This document shows, piece after piece, positions 52,587-62,248 of a DNA stretch of 64,000 nt (its first letter is position 1; every line of letters starts with the position of its first letter). Position numbers and translations under genes: made by a program. The notes under the pieces were generated by a model that saw only the letters and a list, made by a program, of their open reading frames with translations, did not search any database and had not been told where the DNA came from. The stretch covers positions 83,510-147,509 of the forward strand of contig NZ_LXNG01000005.1 in the NCBI RefSeq assembly GCF_001642575.1, given 5' to 3'. Source of the stretch: Xanthomonas floridensis. GTDB lineage: Bacteria; Pseudomonadota; Gammaproteobacteria; Xanthomonadales; Xanthomonadaceae.

Positions 52587-53366
52587 CTAGTGCAGCAGAT
52601 CCCAGCCCATCTTGCCGATCAGCACGATCACCAGCACCAGGAACAGTTTGCGGATCAATGGCGTGCCACCGCGTAACGCCATCCGCGTGCCGGCCACCGC
52701 GCCGGCCACGTTCGCTGCCGCCATCGGGATGCCGATCGCCAACATCACTTGTCCGCTGGGCAGAAAGAACGACAACGCGGCAAGGTTGGTGGCCAGGTTG
52801 ACCACCTTGGCTGCCGCCGAGGCGCGCAGGAAATCCAGCCCAAAAAAGCGGATGAACAGGAAGATCAGAAAGCTGCCCGTGCCCGGGCCGAAGAACCCGT
52901 CGTAGAAGCCGATCGCCGCACCCATCGCCAATGCGGTGGCCAGTTCGCGACGGCCGATCTGGCGTGGCCGGTGCAGCGCGCCGAAATCCTTCTTGATCAA
53001 CGTGTAGATCAGCATCGCGACCAGCAGCACCAGGATCAGCGGCCGCACCGCTTGCTTGGGCATCAGGCTGACCGCGGTCGCGCCCAGAAACGAAAACGTG
53101 AATGCTGCCGCCGTTGCATACAGCACCGGCCGCCACGGGAAGCGTACCGTGCGCGCATACCGCCATGCCGACGCTCCGGTGCCGAACATTGCGCTGAACT
53201 TGTTGGTACCCAGGATCAATGATGGCGCCTGCTGCGGCAGTGTTGCGAACAGGCCCGGCAACTGGATCAATCCACCGCCGCCGACCGCCGCATCCACCAG
53301 CCCGGCGACAAACGCAATGCACGCCAGCCACGGCAATTCGGTGGGAATCAATTCCAGCAAGGCCAC
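52587..53366 (-). CDS. TauE/SafE-family sulfite/anion exporter
   Basis: 259 residues with eight membrane segments. Typical blocks are GLVDAAVGGGGLIQLPGLFA, LILGTNKFSAMFGTGASAWR, YDGFFGPGTGSFLIFLFIRF and NLATNLAALSFFLPSGQVML. The GTG start 53366 gives the usual family length; the frame extends upstream to 53462 without membrane-type sequence. Probably exports a sulfur oxyanion or organosulfonate product. Divergent from the YchJ-like gene. Confidence 0.9.
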   Translation of the reverse strand: MALLELIPTELPWLACIAFVAGLVDAAVGGGGLIQLPGLFATLPQQAPSLILGTNKFSAMFGTGASAWRYARTVRFPWRPVLYATAAAFTFSFLGATAVSLMPKQAVRPLILVLLVAMLIYTLIKKDFGALHRPRQIGRRELATALAMGAAIGFYDGFFGPGTGSFLIFLFIRFFGLDFLRASAAAKVVNLATNLAALSFFLPSGQVMLAIGIPMAAANVAGAVAGTRMALRGGTPLIRKLFLVLVIVLIGKMGWDLLH

Positions 53367-53448
53367 GCTCCGCACGACGAGGGCGACAGCATAGCCGCCG
53401 CATCCCCCCTGCTCCCCAATCCCCAGTCCCATCCCGCACAATCTCCGC

Positions 53449-53838
53449 ATGCCGACCTCCACACCTACCGACCCCTGCCCCTGTGGCCGCCCCGCCGATT
53501 ACGCACGGTGTTGCAGGCCATACCACGCCGGTGCCGCTGCGCCCGACGCCGAAACCCTGATGCGCGCGCGCTACAGCGCCTATGTGCGTCGCGATCCCGC
53601 GTACCTGCTGTCCAGCTGGCACCCGTCCACCCGCCCGGCCGACCTGGCCCTGGACGACGGTGGCCGCACCACCTGGCTCGGCCTCACCATCCAGCGTGCC
53701 CTCACCACCGGCGAGGACACCGCCGAAGTGGTGTTCCTGGCGCGCTACCGCATCGGCGGCGGCAGCGCGGTCCGCATGACCGAGCACAGCCGTTTTGTGC
53801 GCGAAGACGGCCACTGGTACTACCTCGACGCCCGCTAG
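53449..53838 (+). CDS. YchJ/UPF0225-like SEC-C motif protein
   Basis: 129 residues. The N-terminal [17 protein letters not shown] is a zinc-binding SEC-C-type motif (CxC and CC). This is followed by an NTF2-like domain: [27 protein letters not shown] and [13 protein letters not shown], ending [16 protein letters not shown]. This matches YchJ family proteins of unknown function. Confidence 0.93.
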   Translation: MPTSTPTDPCPCGRPADYARCCRPYHAGAAAPDAETLMRARYSAYVRRDPAYLLSSWHPSTRPADLALDDGGRTTWLGLTIQRALTTGEDTAEVVFLARYRIGGGSAVRMTEHSRFVREDGHWYYLDAR

Positions 53839-54185
53839 CCTGCCGCTCCCACCATTGAGCGCAGTGCGGATCGGCAATCGCACAGATCCATGCGCGTGCC
53901 GGTCTCCTCGCGGAAGAACCTGCCCACCGCGCGGATGAGGCAGAAGCAGCCCGGTCTTCCAAACGCCGCACACCTACAACCGACCGGCCCCAGAACGCAC
54001 CCACCCCCTTCGCTGTCAGCGCTGCCGCTGCGGCTGGCACTGATTCGGCCATCCTCGCACTGCTGCAGTTCCGCCATTCATCCGACCAACGGCAGGCGGC
54101 GTCGGCGTTTGTCGACATGGCGTTCGCAGCCGATCCGGGAAGCTTGCCGCGCCGGCGGAGCTCGCCGCGGGGTGGGATAGCGATC
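53839..54185. other. Intergenic stretch, nothing recognised
   Basis: About 350 bases. Open frames on both strands lack start signals and recognisable domains; no repeats seen. Confidence 0.5.
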
Positions 54186-54392
54186 ATGGCAACCTTCAAT
54201 TTCTGGCAATGGGCGCTTGTGGCCGTGGTGGTCTTCGCGGTCGTGCTGCCGGCAGTGCTGGCAACCGCCATGGTTCGCTTCGGGCCGCGCCACGATGCGC
54301 CGCCACGCGCACGCTCCCGCCGCAACGCCGAAGGCAGCCCGTCCACCCCCACGCTGTCGTTGTTGACCGGCATCACCGGCGACGGCAATTGA
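54186..54392 (+). CDS. Small single-pass membrane protein
   Basis: 68 residues: MATFNFWQWALVAVVVFAVV LPAVLATAMVRFG forms one membrane helix, followed by a basic, proline- and serine-rich tail. The shape (N-terminal helix, polar tail) superficially resembles TatA-type or small envelope proteins, but no family is recognised. The ribosome binding site is weak. Confidence 0.5.
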   Translation: MATFNFWQWALVAVVVFAVVLPAVLATAMVRFGPRHDAPPRARSRRNAEGSPSTPTLSLLTGITGDGN

Positions 54393-55053
54393 GCCGGCGG
54401 TAGCGCGCCCTGCATGAGAACGCGCGAATATCGTCGCCCCTGACCTCGCGCACCCCAGTAGTCGGCGCGACCAAGACGACACGACCACGAAAAGAGATGC
54501 GGCCCAGCGCAGATGGCGCAGGGCAGTCGATGTCCGAATGCCGGTCTCCGTGCGCTATGCCGCGCTGCTATTCGGGGAGGGGAGTGGTGGGGCAACAGCC
54601 GGCTCATGCCTCTGGAGGGGCGGTGGCTGCTGTAGGTGGATCAGTCCCACGGTGAAGGGACGCGCTGTCCGCAGGGAAAAGCAGACCAGTCCCTTCGCGA
54701 GTGGATGAAAGGTACCAGCCCCTAGTTCGCACCGTTAGCGCCGCCCCTGGCCCTGTCAGGAATGGCCACCTCCACCAGCGTGAGGTCGAGGCGCATGCCA
54801 CCCCAACGGTGGCCTGCACTCAGCACCGCTACGCTTGTATCGCCGGCCGCCACATCACCCCCAACAAATCACCACCCAACGGCCCGGTCAAATAGGCGCG
54901 CATCGGCAGGCAGGCCAAAATGTACCCGCCCATCCGGGCAGCGCATCACCCACCTGCACCCCGGACCCAGTCAGGTTGGCTATCCTCGGCGGATCGATTT
55001 GCCGCAGGAGCGCTCCATCGCATGACCGCCGTCCACATGCCGGCCACCGCGCC
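54393..55053. other. Intergenic stretch, no gene seen
   Basis: About 660 bases before the lytic transglycosylase gene. No frame with a recognisable domain and no interspersed repeat; it presumably holds the promoter of the next gene. Confidence 0.5.
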
Positions 55054-57216
55054 ATGACGCCGTTCCGGCGCGCCTTGCCAGTCCTGCTTGGATTGGTGCC
55101 GCTGGCTGCCTGCGCCGATCCGGCGTTCGACCGCTGTCTGGCCGGCCTGCAGACCCAGGCTGCTGCCAAGGGCGTGGATGCCACCAGTTTCCAGCGTTTC
55201 ACCGCTGGCCTGGCGCCCGATCCCAGCGTGCTGCCGCTGCTGGACGCGCAACCGGAGTTCACCACCCCCATCTGGGACTACCTCGCCAGCCTGGTCGACA
55301 GCCAGCGCGTCAGCGACGGCCAGGCCATGCTGGTCACCCACCGCGAGTTGTTGACCCGGTTATCCGAGCAGACCGGCGTGGACCCGGCCACCATCGTGGC
55401 GGTCTGGGGCGTGGAGAGCGACTACGGCCGGGTCACCGGCAAGCGCCCGCTGCTGGTGTCGCTGGCCACCCTGTCGTGCGCAGGCCGCCGCCAGCCGTTC
55501 TTCCGCGGTGAATTGCTTGCCTTGCTCGGCCTGCTGCAGCAGGGCGACCTGTCGCCGGAGGGCTTGACCGGCTCCTGGGCCGGCGCCTTTGGGCAGACCC
55601 AGTTCATGCCCTCGACCTACGCGCGGATCGCGGTCGATGGGGATGGCGATGGCCACCGCGACCTGGTGGCCAGCATTCCCGACGCGCTGGCCTCCACCGC
55701 CAACTACCTGGTCAAGGCCGGCTGGGAGCGCGCCCGCCCGTGGGGTATGGGAGTGCGCCTGCCGCCGGGCTTCGATGCCAGCAAGGCCGGCCGCACCCGC
55801 CGCCAACCGTTGCAGGCCTGGCAGGCCGCCGGCCTGCTCGGGACCGACGGCAAGCCGCTCGCCCCGACCGGGTTGCCCGCCGAGACGCCTGCCGCGCTGC
55901 TGTTGCCGGCCGGCGCCACTGGCCCGGCGTTCCTGGTGTTCCGCAACTACGACGCGATCTACGCCTACAACGCCGCCGAAAGCTACGCGCTGTCGATCGC
56001 GCTGCTGGCCGACCGCCTGCGCGGTGGCCCCGGCCTGGCGGCGGCCTGGCCGACCGACGACCCCGGTCTGGGCCGCCCGGAACGCCGCGACCTGCAACAG
56101 TTGCTGCTCGCCCGCGGCCACCAGATCGGCGAGGCCGACGGCATGGTCGGCAGCGCCACCCGCCGCGCCATCCAGGTCGAGCAGACCCGGCTGGGCCTGC
56201 AGCCGGCCGATGGCCGCCCGGGCCAGCGCATCCTCACCGCCCTGCGTGCCGCGCCGCCGCTCACCGGCATGGCCACCGTGCGCGGCACCGCCTTCAAGCT
56301 GCCGGCCGCCTATCCCGCATTCGCCCAATCTCCCATCGTCCACAAGGCATCCCCCATGTCCGACACCACCGGCCTGACCACAGGCGACTTCCACGGTTTT
56401 CCGTCGCTGCTGATCGACACCCCGTTCTCCACCGCGGCCATCAGCCTGTTCGGCGGCCAGTTGCTGTCGTTCGTGCCCAAGGGCGGGCAGGACGTGATGT
56501 GGCTGTCGCCGCTTGCCAAGCAGCCGCCCACGCCGATCCGCGGCGGCGCGCCGGTGTGCTGGCCGTATTTCGGCCGCCAGGACCAGACCGGCGAGGTGCC
56601 CGCGCACGGCTTCGTACGCACCGTGCCGTGGCAGCTCACCGAGAGCCACCGCGAAGCCGACGGCACCGTGGTGCTCACCTTGACCCCGCCGGCCTTCGAC
56701 GACCTGGCGTTGCGCCTGCGCATGACCCTGCGGATCGGCCGCACCCTCGAACAGCGCCTGATCACCCAGAACACCAGCACCGCCCCGGTGCGCTTCACCC
56801 AGGCACTGCACAATTATTTCCGTGTCGGCGATGCCCTGAAGGTCAGCGTGCAGGGTCTGGACGGCCTGGACTACCTGGACAAGTACGAGAACTACGCCAC
56901 CGCCCACCGCCAGCAAGGCGACTGGAGCCTGCGCGACCCGCGCGATCCCGGCCGCAGCGACCGCATCTACGTCAACTCCGGCGGCCGCTACACGCTCACC
57001 GACCCGGTGCTCGGCCGCCGCATCGTCATCGCCACCGAAGGCAGCCGCTCGCTGGTGGCCTGGAACCCGGGCGAAGACGCCGGCAAGAAGATGGCCGACG
57101 TGGGCGAGGGCTGGCGCGACTACGTCTGCCTGGAAGCGGCCAACGCCGGCCCGGACGTCATTGAACTGGCCCCCGGCGCCAGCCATGCCCTGGGCCAGAC
57201 CATCAGCGTCGAATAA
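55054..57216 (+). CDS. Lytic murein transglycosylase fused in frame to a hexose-6-phosphate mutarotase
   Basis: 720 residues. Part one (to about residue 425) is an MltB-type transglycosylase: signal-like RALPVLLGLVPLAACADPAF, catalytic Glu in VAVWGVESDYGR, SWAGAFGQTQFMPSTYARIA, VDGDGDGHRDLVASIPDAL, then a peptidoglycan-binding repeat (RRDLQQLLLARGHQIGEADG). Part two, from MSDTTGL at 56356, is a D-hexose-6-phosphate mutarotase (VPAHGFVRTVPWQL, LHNYFRVGDA, GRSDRIYVNS). The first is periplasmic and the second normally cytosolic. No stop separates them; AAGG before 56356 could support an internal start. Either a lost stop codon or a real fusion is possible. Confidence 0.85.
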   Translation: MTPFRRALPVLLGLVPLAACADPAFDRCLAGLQTQAAAKGVDATSFQRFTAGLAPDPSVLPLLDAQPEFTTPIWDYLASLVDSQRVSDGQAMLVTHRELLTRLSEQTGVDPATIVAVWGVESDYGRVTGKRPLLVSLATLSCAGRRQPFFRGELLALLGLLQQGDLSPEGLTGSWAGAFGQTQFMPSTYARIAVDGDGDGHRDLVASIPDALASTANYLVKAGWERARPWGMGVRLPPGFDASKAGRTRRQPLQAWQAAGLLGTDGKPLAPTGLPAETPAALLLPAGATGPAFLVFRNYDAIYAYNAAESYALSIALLADRLRGGPGLAAAWPTDDPGLGRPERRDLQQLLLARGHQIGEADGMVGSATRRAIQVEQTRLGLQPADGRPGQRILTALRAAPPLTGMATVRGTAFKLPAAYPAFAQSPIVHKASPMSDTTGLTTGDFHGFPSLLIDTPFSTAAISLFGGQLLSFVPKGGQDVMWLSPLAKQPPTPIRGGAPVCWPYFGRQDQTGEVPAHGFVRTVPWQLTESHREADGTVVLTLTPPAFDDLALRLRMTLRIGRTLEQRLITQNTSTAPVRFTQALHNYFRVGDALKVSVQGLDGLDYLDKYENYATAHRQQGDWSLRDPRDPGRSDRIYVNSGGRYTLTDPVLGRRIVIATEGSRSLVAWNPGEDAGKKMADVGEGWRDYVCLEAANAGPDVIELAPGASHALGQTISVE

Positions 57217-57508
57217 CCCATCGGTCGTTGCCACCGCTGGGGCCCAGGCCACCCCAGCGGGCGCGCAGAGCGTCTACCGACGGCGGCTGGTCAATGGATG
57301 CTTGCGCGTTGGTGTCGCATCCAGTCGATCCGGGGCGGAGCGTTGCGACCGAGCGCGTTCTGTCTGATCGCTACGCAGTGTCTTCAACCCGCTCGAGGGA
57401 TGTCGCCGGCGAAAGCCAGCAGACGTCAGGCGGGCAAAAGAGCTAGATCAGCAGCGCAGCCTCACTACTGGGGAAGCAGCCCAGCGTCACCACACGCTGC
57501 CGCCGTAC

Positions 57509-57810
57509 CCTTCTCCCGCCGGGAGAAGGAATCTTTGTCTCGGGTCAGCAGGCGAGGGGCACCAGAAACACTCGCACGACCCACTCCCTTCTCCCACCGG
57601 GAGAAGATGCCCGAAGGGCGGATGAGGGTACGCTGTCTGCAACGGCTCCAGCCGAGCGCACGAGTTCCTCGATCCTGTCTCGGGGGCAGCAGGCGAGGGG
57701 CACCAGAAACACTCGCACGACCCACTCCCTTCTCCCACCGGGAGAAGGTACCCGAAGGGCGGAGGAGGGTACGGTGTCAGCAATGGCTCCAGCCGAGCGC
57801 ACCCGTACCC
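57509..57810 (+). repeat. Three palindromic elements, two in a 140-bp tandem duplication
   Basis: A bare hairpin (CCTTCTCCC 57509-57517, GGGAGAAGG 57521-57529) is followed by two copies of a 140-bp unit starting at 57541 and 57681. Each unit contains GGCGAGGGGCACCAGAAACA upstream of the palindromic element and GGCTCCAGCCGAGCGCAC after it. Same organisation as the jetB-jetC block, with a different flank. Confidence 0.9.
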
Positions 57811-58070
57811 TTCAACGCTGCTCTAAACCGCTCAGCGGACATCGCGCTTCAGGCATCACCTCGCTCAGGCCCGATGCGCACGAGCCGCGGCAAACCCAAA
57901 GCGATCTCCAACAGAGCGGTCGCACGGGTCTGCTGCGGTCGAGCGCAGTCCAGCCGAGTCCACCGATCACAACGCTCCTGCGCCTCGCTGCGCACGCCTC
58001 GTCTCGCATCCAGGTCCGATCCGAGCCAATCGGCAGCTACACTTCCCGCCTCGCTACCCTGGGCCGCGCG

Positions 58071-59336
58071 ATGTCTCCCTCCGCCGATTCCGCGCCCGCC
58101 CCGGGCCGCCGCCGCGCCGCACTGATCTTCATCTTCATCACCGTGCTGATCGACGTGCTGTCCTTCGGCGTGATCATCCCGGTGCTGCCGGATCTGGTGC
58201 GCCATTTCACCGGTGGCGACTACGTGGTGGCCGCCGGCTGGATCGGCTGGTTCGGCTTCCTGTTCGCGGCCATCCAGTTCGTCTGCTCGCCGCTGCAAGG
58301 CGCCCTGTCTGATCGCTTCGGCCGTCGCCCGGTCATCCTGCTCTCGTGCCTGGGGCTGGGGCTGGACTTCATCCTGATGGCCATCGCCCACAGCCTGCCG
58401 ATGCTGCTGCTGGCGCGGGTGATCTCCGGCATCTGCTCGGCCAGTTTTTCCACCGCCAACGCCTACATCGCCGACGTCACCCCGGCCGACAAGCGCGCCG
58501 GGGCGTTCGGCATGCTTGGGGCTGCCTTCGGTATTGGTTTTGTCGCCGGCCCGCTGATCGGTGGCTGGCTGGGCAGCATCGGCCTGCGCTGGCCGTTCTG
58601 GTTTGCCGCAGGATTGGCCTTGTTGAACGTGCTGTACGGCTGGTTCGTGCTGCCCGAATCGCTGCCTGCCGAACGCCGCACGGCGCGCCTGGAGTGGTCG
58701 CATGCCAATCCGCTTGGCGCGCTCAAGCTGCTGCGCCGCTATCCGCAAGTGTTCGGCCTGGCCGCGGTGGTGTTCCTGGCCAACCTGGCGCACTACGTCT
58801 ACCCCAGCATCTTCGTGCTGTTCGCCGGCTATCAATACCACTGGGGCCCGCGCGAAGTGAGCTGGGTGCTGGCCGGGGTGGGGGTCTGCAGCATCATCGT
58901 CAATGCCTTGCTGGTCGGCCGGCTGGTGCGCTGGCTGGGCGAGCGCCGCGCCCTGCTGCTGGGATTGGGCTGCGGGGTGGTCGGGTTTGTCATCTACGGC
59001 TTCGCCGACAGCGGCCGCATGTTCCTGATCGGGGTGCCGATCAGCGCGCTTTGGGCCATCGCCGCGCCGGCGGCGATGGCCTTGATCACCCGCGATGTCG
59101 GCGCCGATGCGCAGGGCCGCGTGCAGGGCGCGCTGACCAGCCTGGTCAGCCTGGCCGGCATCGCCGGTCCGCTGCTGTTCGCCAACGTGTTCGCCTGGTT
59201 CATCGGTCGTGGCGCACCACTGCATCTGCCCGGTGCGCCGTGGCTGCTGGCCGGCGTGCTGCTCGCAGCCGGCTGGTTGATGGCGTGGGCGAGGGCGGGG
59301 CGCAGCCGTGGTGTGGTCAATGCCACCGGCAGCTGA
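58071..59336 (+). CDS. MFS drug exporter, TetA-like
   Basis: 421 residues with twelve membrane segments. DHA1 subfamily marks are LSFGVIIPVLPDLVRHF, LQGALSDRFGRRPVILLSCL, RVISGICSASFSTANAYIAD VTPADKRAGAFGMLGAAFGI GFVAGPLIGG. It is likely a proton-driven drug or tetracycline-type exporter. ATG 58071 is chosen because membrane homology starts directly after it; the frame extends upstream without support. Confidence 0.9.
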   Translation: MSPSADSAPAPGRRRAALIFIFITVLIDVLSFGVIIPVLPDLVRHFTGGDYVVAAGWIGWFGFLFAAIQFVCSPLQGALSDRFGRRPVILLSCLGLGLDFILMAIAHSLPMLLLARVISGICSASFSTANAYIADVTPADKRAGAFGMLGAAFGIGFVAGPLIGGWLGSIGLRWPFWFAAGLALLNVLYGWFVLPESLPAERRTARLEWSHANPLGALKLLRRYPQVFGLAAVVFLANLAHYVYPSIFVLFAGYQYHWGPREVSWVLAGVGVCSIIVNALLVGRLVRWLGERRALLLGLGCGVVGFVIYGFADSGRMFLIGVPISALWAIAAPAAMALITRDVGADAQGRVQGALTSLVSLAGIAGPLLFANVFAWFIGRGAPLHLPGAPWLLAGVLLAAGWLMAWARAGRSRGVVNATGS

Positions 59337-59435
59337 TGCCAACGCATTCATCCGGCGCTCGCGTCCGCTTTTTCTGATTCGTGCCAGCACTGCTAGGCTG
59401 GTGTCTTCCGTGCCCCGGCACCGCCTCGACTTCCT

Positions 59436-60029
59436 ATGCGTTCCGACACCCTGGCCGTTCCCACGTCGGCCGCACGCGCGCTGCGCCATGCCACCCAGGA
59501 CACGCATCGCCTGGTCGAAGCAGTCCCGCTGATGCAGGCGCTTGGGCAAGGGCAGGTCGATCGCACGCGCTATGCGCTGATCCTGCGCCGGCACCATGCC
59601 TTGCTGGCCGGTTTCGAAGAATGCTTCGGCGACTGGCTGGACACCCTGGTCGGCAACGGCTGGCACTACCGTCGCCGGTTGCCCGCCTTGCGCGCGGATC
59701 TGCGCACGCTCGGTCAACTGCCGGATACACCGCTTGCCCCACCGGCCGGCACCGACGCCGCCGCGCGCTGGGGCATGTTGTACGTGATCGAAGGCGCGCA
59801 GCTGGGCGGGCGGGTGATTGCCCGCAGCCTGCGCCGCCAGCAACCTGCATTGGCCGACGCGCTGCAGTATTTCGAGCTGGCCGATGAAGACCCCGCCGGC
59901 TGGCGCCGTTTCCAGGCCGTGCTCGATCACTGCCTGGACACCCCGCGCACGCGCGCTGCCGCCATCGCTGGCGCGCAGGCCATGTTCGCCCACTTCCATA
60001 GCTGTCTTGCAGCGGAGCCGCACGCGTGA
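59436..60029 (+). CDS. bphO: Biliverdin-producing heme oxygenase
   Basis: 197 residues. Bacterial heme oxygenase pattern with HATQDTHRLVEAVPLMQALG (proximal His region), WGMLYVIEGAQLGGRVIARS and FARFHS-like end AMFAHFHSCLAAEP. It opens heme to biliverdin IXalpha, the chromophore of the downstream phytochrome. It overlaps bphP by a GTGA at 60026-60029, so chromophore and apoprotein synthesis are coupled. Confidence 0.95.
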   Translation: MRSDTLAVPTSAARALRHATQDTHRLVEAVPLMQALGQGQVDRTRYALILRRHHALLAGFEECFGDWLDTLVGNGWHYRRRLPALRADLRTLGQLPDTPLAPPAGTDAAARWGMLYVIEGAQLGGRVIARSLRRQQPALADALQYFELADEDPAGWRRFQAVLDHCLDTPRTRAAAIAGAQAMFAHFHSCLAAEPHA

Positions 60030-61930
60030 CCCAGACCACCGAACCCCTGGATATGGATGTCTGCGCGCGCGAGCCGATCCACATCCCTGGCCTGATCCAA
60101 CCCTATGGCGTCCTGCTGGTGATCGAACCGGCCGATGGCCGCATCGTGCAGGCCAGCAGCACGGCCGCAGATCTGCTCGGCGTGCCGCAGGAGTCGTTGC
60201 TGGGGATGTCCTACACCCAGGTGCTGGAGATCCCCGAGACGCAGCCCTTCGCGGTGGACGAGCAGGCGCAGCACCTGCTGCATGCCGAGGCACGCTTCCC
60301 CGCGCGTGCCACGCCGCCCGATCACGCCTGGGTGGCCGCCTGGCATCTGTATCCGGAGCAATGGCTGGTCGAAATCGAGCCGCGCGACGCGCGCCTGATG
60401 GATGTCACCCTGCGCGAAGCCTTGCCACTGTTGCGCAGCATCGAGCGCGACCCGGGCATCGACGAGGCCGCCGTGCGCGCGGCCAAGGGCCTGCGCAGCA
60501 TGATTGGCTTCGACCGGGTGATGGTGTACCGCTTCGACGAAGAGTGGAACGGCGACGTCATCGCCGAAGCCCGCCAGCCCGAGCTGGAGGCCTACCTGGG
60601 CCTGCATTACCCGGCCAGTGACATTCCCGCGCAGGCGCGCGCGCTGTACCTGCGCAACCGCGTGCGCCAGATCGCCGATGTGCGGTACCAGCCCTCGCCG
60701 ATCCAGCCCACCTTGCATCCGCGCCTGGGCACTCCGGTGGATCTGAGCGATGTCAGCCTGCGCAGCGTCTCGCCGGTGCATCTGGAATACCTGGCCAACA
60801 TGGGCGTCAGCGCCACGCTGGTGTCCTCGATCGTCGTCAACGATGCGCTCTGGGGGCTGATTTCCTGTCACCACTACAGCCCGCACTTCACCAGCCATGC
60901 CATGCGCGATGCCACCGATGCGGTGACCCGCGCGCTGGCCGGGCGCATCGGCGCGCTGCAGGCGGTGGGGCGGGCGCGGCTGGAGTCGGTGCTGCTCACC
61001 ATCCGCGAAAAGCTGATCACCGATTTCAACGACGCCGAGCACCTGACCGTGGACATGCTCGCCGACATGGCCCCGGACCTGATGGACGTGGTGGACGCCG
61101 ACGGCGTGGCGATCTTCCACGGCAACGAGATCAGCCGTCACGGCAGCGCGCCGGATGTGGATGCGCTACGCCGCATCCGCGACCACATCGAATCGGCACA
61201 TCACGACGCGCTGCGCGAGGACGCGGTGGGCGCGCTGCATGTGGATGCGATCGGCGAGGTCTTTCCGGAACTGGCCGACCTGGCCCCATTGGCGGCCGGT
61301 TTCATCTTCGTCCCGTTGATGCCGCAATCGCGCAGCGCCCTGCTATGGACCCGCCGTGAGCAGGTGCAGCAGATCAAGTGGGCTGGCAACCCGCAGCTGG
61401 CCAAGCTGCAGGACATCCCCAACTCGCGGCTGTCGCCACGCAAGAGCTTCGACCTGTGGCAGCAGACGGTGCGCGGGCGGGCCCGGCCGTGGGCGCCGCT
61501 GCATCTGGAATCGGCGCGCAGCCTGCGGGTGCTGATCGAACTGATGGAGCGCAAGCGGTTCCAGCAGGACTTCACCCTGCTCGAAGCCTCGCTGTCGCGT
61601 CTGCGCGACGGCGTGGCCATCATCGAGCGCGGCGCCCAGGCTGGCGTGCACCGGCTGATGTTCGTCAACCCGGCGTTTGCCGACCTGAGCCAGGCCGAGG
61701 TCGCCGAGTTGATCGGCTGCGACATCCTCGCGCTGCTGGCCGACGATGCCGCCAAGGCCAAGGTCGAACTGCTCGAAGAGGCGCTGCGGCTGGGGCGCGC
61801 GGCCTATGTCACCTTGCCGCTGCGCACCCATGACGGCGCGCCGGTGTATCGCCAGTTCCATCTCGAACCCTTGCCCAGCCCCAGCGGGGTCACCGCGCAC
61901 TGGCTGCTGCAGTTGCGCGACCCGGAATAA
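60026..61930 (+). CDS. bphP: Bacteriophytochrome photoreceptor (PAS-GAF-PHY-PAS)
   Basis: 634 residues from GTG 60026. Cys13 in MDVCAREPIHIPG is the biliverdin attachment site of bacteriophytochromes. The PAS domain (GLIQPYGVLLVIEPADGRIV), GAF domain (MIGFDRVMVYRFDEEWNGDV, LHYPASDIPAQARALYLRN), PHY domain with tongue (WAGNPQLAKLQDIPNSRLSP RKSF) and a C-terminal PAS domain (LSRLRDGVAIIERG, VNPAFADLSQAEVAELIG) are in order. There is no histidine kinase. Length and architecture equal the XccBphP photoreceptor of X. campestris, a red/far-red sensor reported to influence virulence. Confidence 0.97.
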   Translation: MTQTTEPLDMDVCAREPIHIPGLIQPYGVLLVIEPADGRIVQASSTAADLLGVPQESLLGMSYTQVLEIPETQPFAVDEQAQHLLHAEARFPARATPPDHAWVAAWHLYPEQWLVEIEPRDARLMDVTLREALPLLRSIERDPGIDEAAVRAAKGLRSMIGFDRVMVYRFDEEWNGDVIAEARQPELEAYLGLHYPASDIPAQARALYLRNRVRQIADVRYQPSPIQPTLHPRLGTPVDLSDVSLRSVSPVHLEYLANMGVSATLVSSIVVNDALWGLISCHHYSPHFTSHAMRDATDAVTRALAGRIGALQAVGRARLESVLLTIREKLITDFNDAEHLTVDMLADMAPDLMDVVDADGVAIFHGNEISRHGSAPDVDALRRIRDHIESAHHDALREDAVGALHVDAIGEVFPELADLAPLAAGFIFVPLMPQSRSALLWTRREQVQQIKWAGNPQLAKLQDIPNSRLSPRKSFDLWQQTVRGRARPWAPLHLESARSLRVLIELMERKRFQQDFTLLEASLSRLRDGVAIIERGAQAGVHRLMFVNPAFADLSQAEVAELIGCDILALLADDAAKAKVELLEEALRLGRAAYVTLPLRTHDGAPVYRQFHLEPLPSPSGVTAHWLLQLRDPE

Positions 61931-62248
61931 GCGCCGCCGCTGCACGCAGCACAAGGACGCAGCACCGCAGCCGCCACTGCGGTGCCGTTGTGGCCGTGAT
62001 GCATCGCATCGAAGGGCAGGGTGGCAGGTGGCGAGCAAGGCCCGCACGCGACGCAGTGGCTCTGACCGTGCCATATGCCTGGCGGGCTCCTGCCTCAGGC
62101 AGCGCACTGCTGGTACACGGCCCGATCTGCTCATCCCATCGGCAAAGCACCGCATGGCGCTCGATGGGGCGACCGCGCAGCCCCGAAGCCCCGAAGCCCG
62201 TCCGCGGCAGTCCGCCGCCACATCACACTGCGGCAGTGAGCAGGTGAG
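61931..62248. other. Intergenic stretch, no gene seen
   Basis: About 318 bases between the convergent bphP and benE-type genes. No repeats, terminator or coding frame supported. Confidence 0.5.

Noticed and set aside
53702..54607. Minus-strand frame of 301 codons
   Set aside because: Low-complexity translation that overlaps the end of the YchJ-like gene; no supporting start.
57849..60293. Minus-strand frame of 814 codons opposite the MFS and bphO genes
   Set aside because: No recognisable domain; both plus-strand genes are certain.
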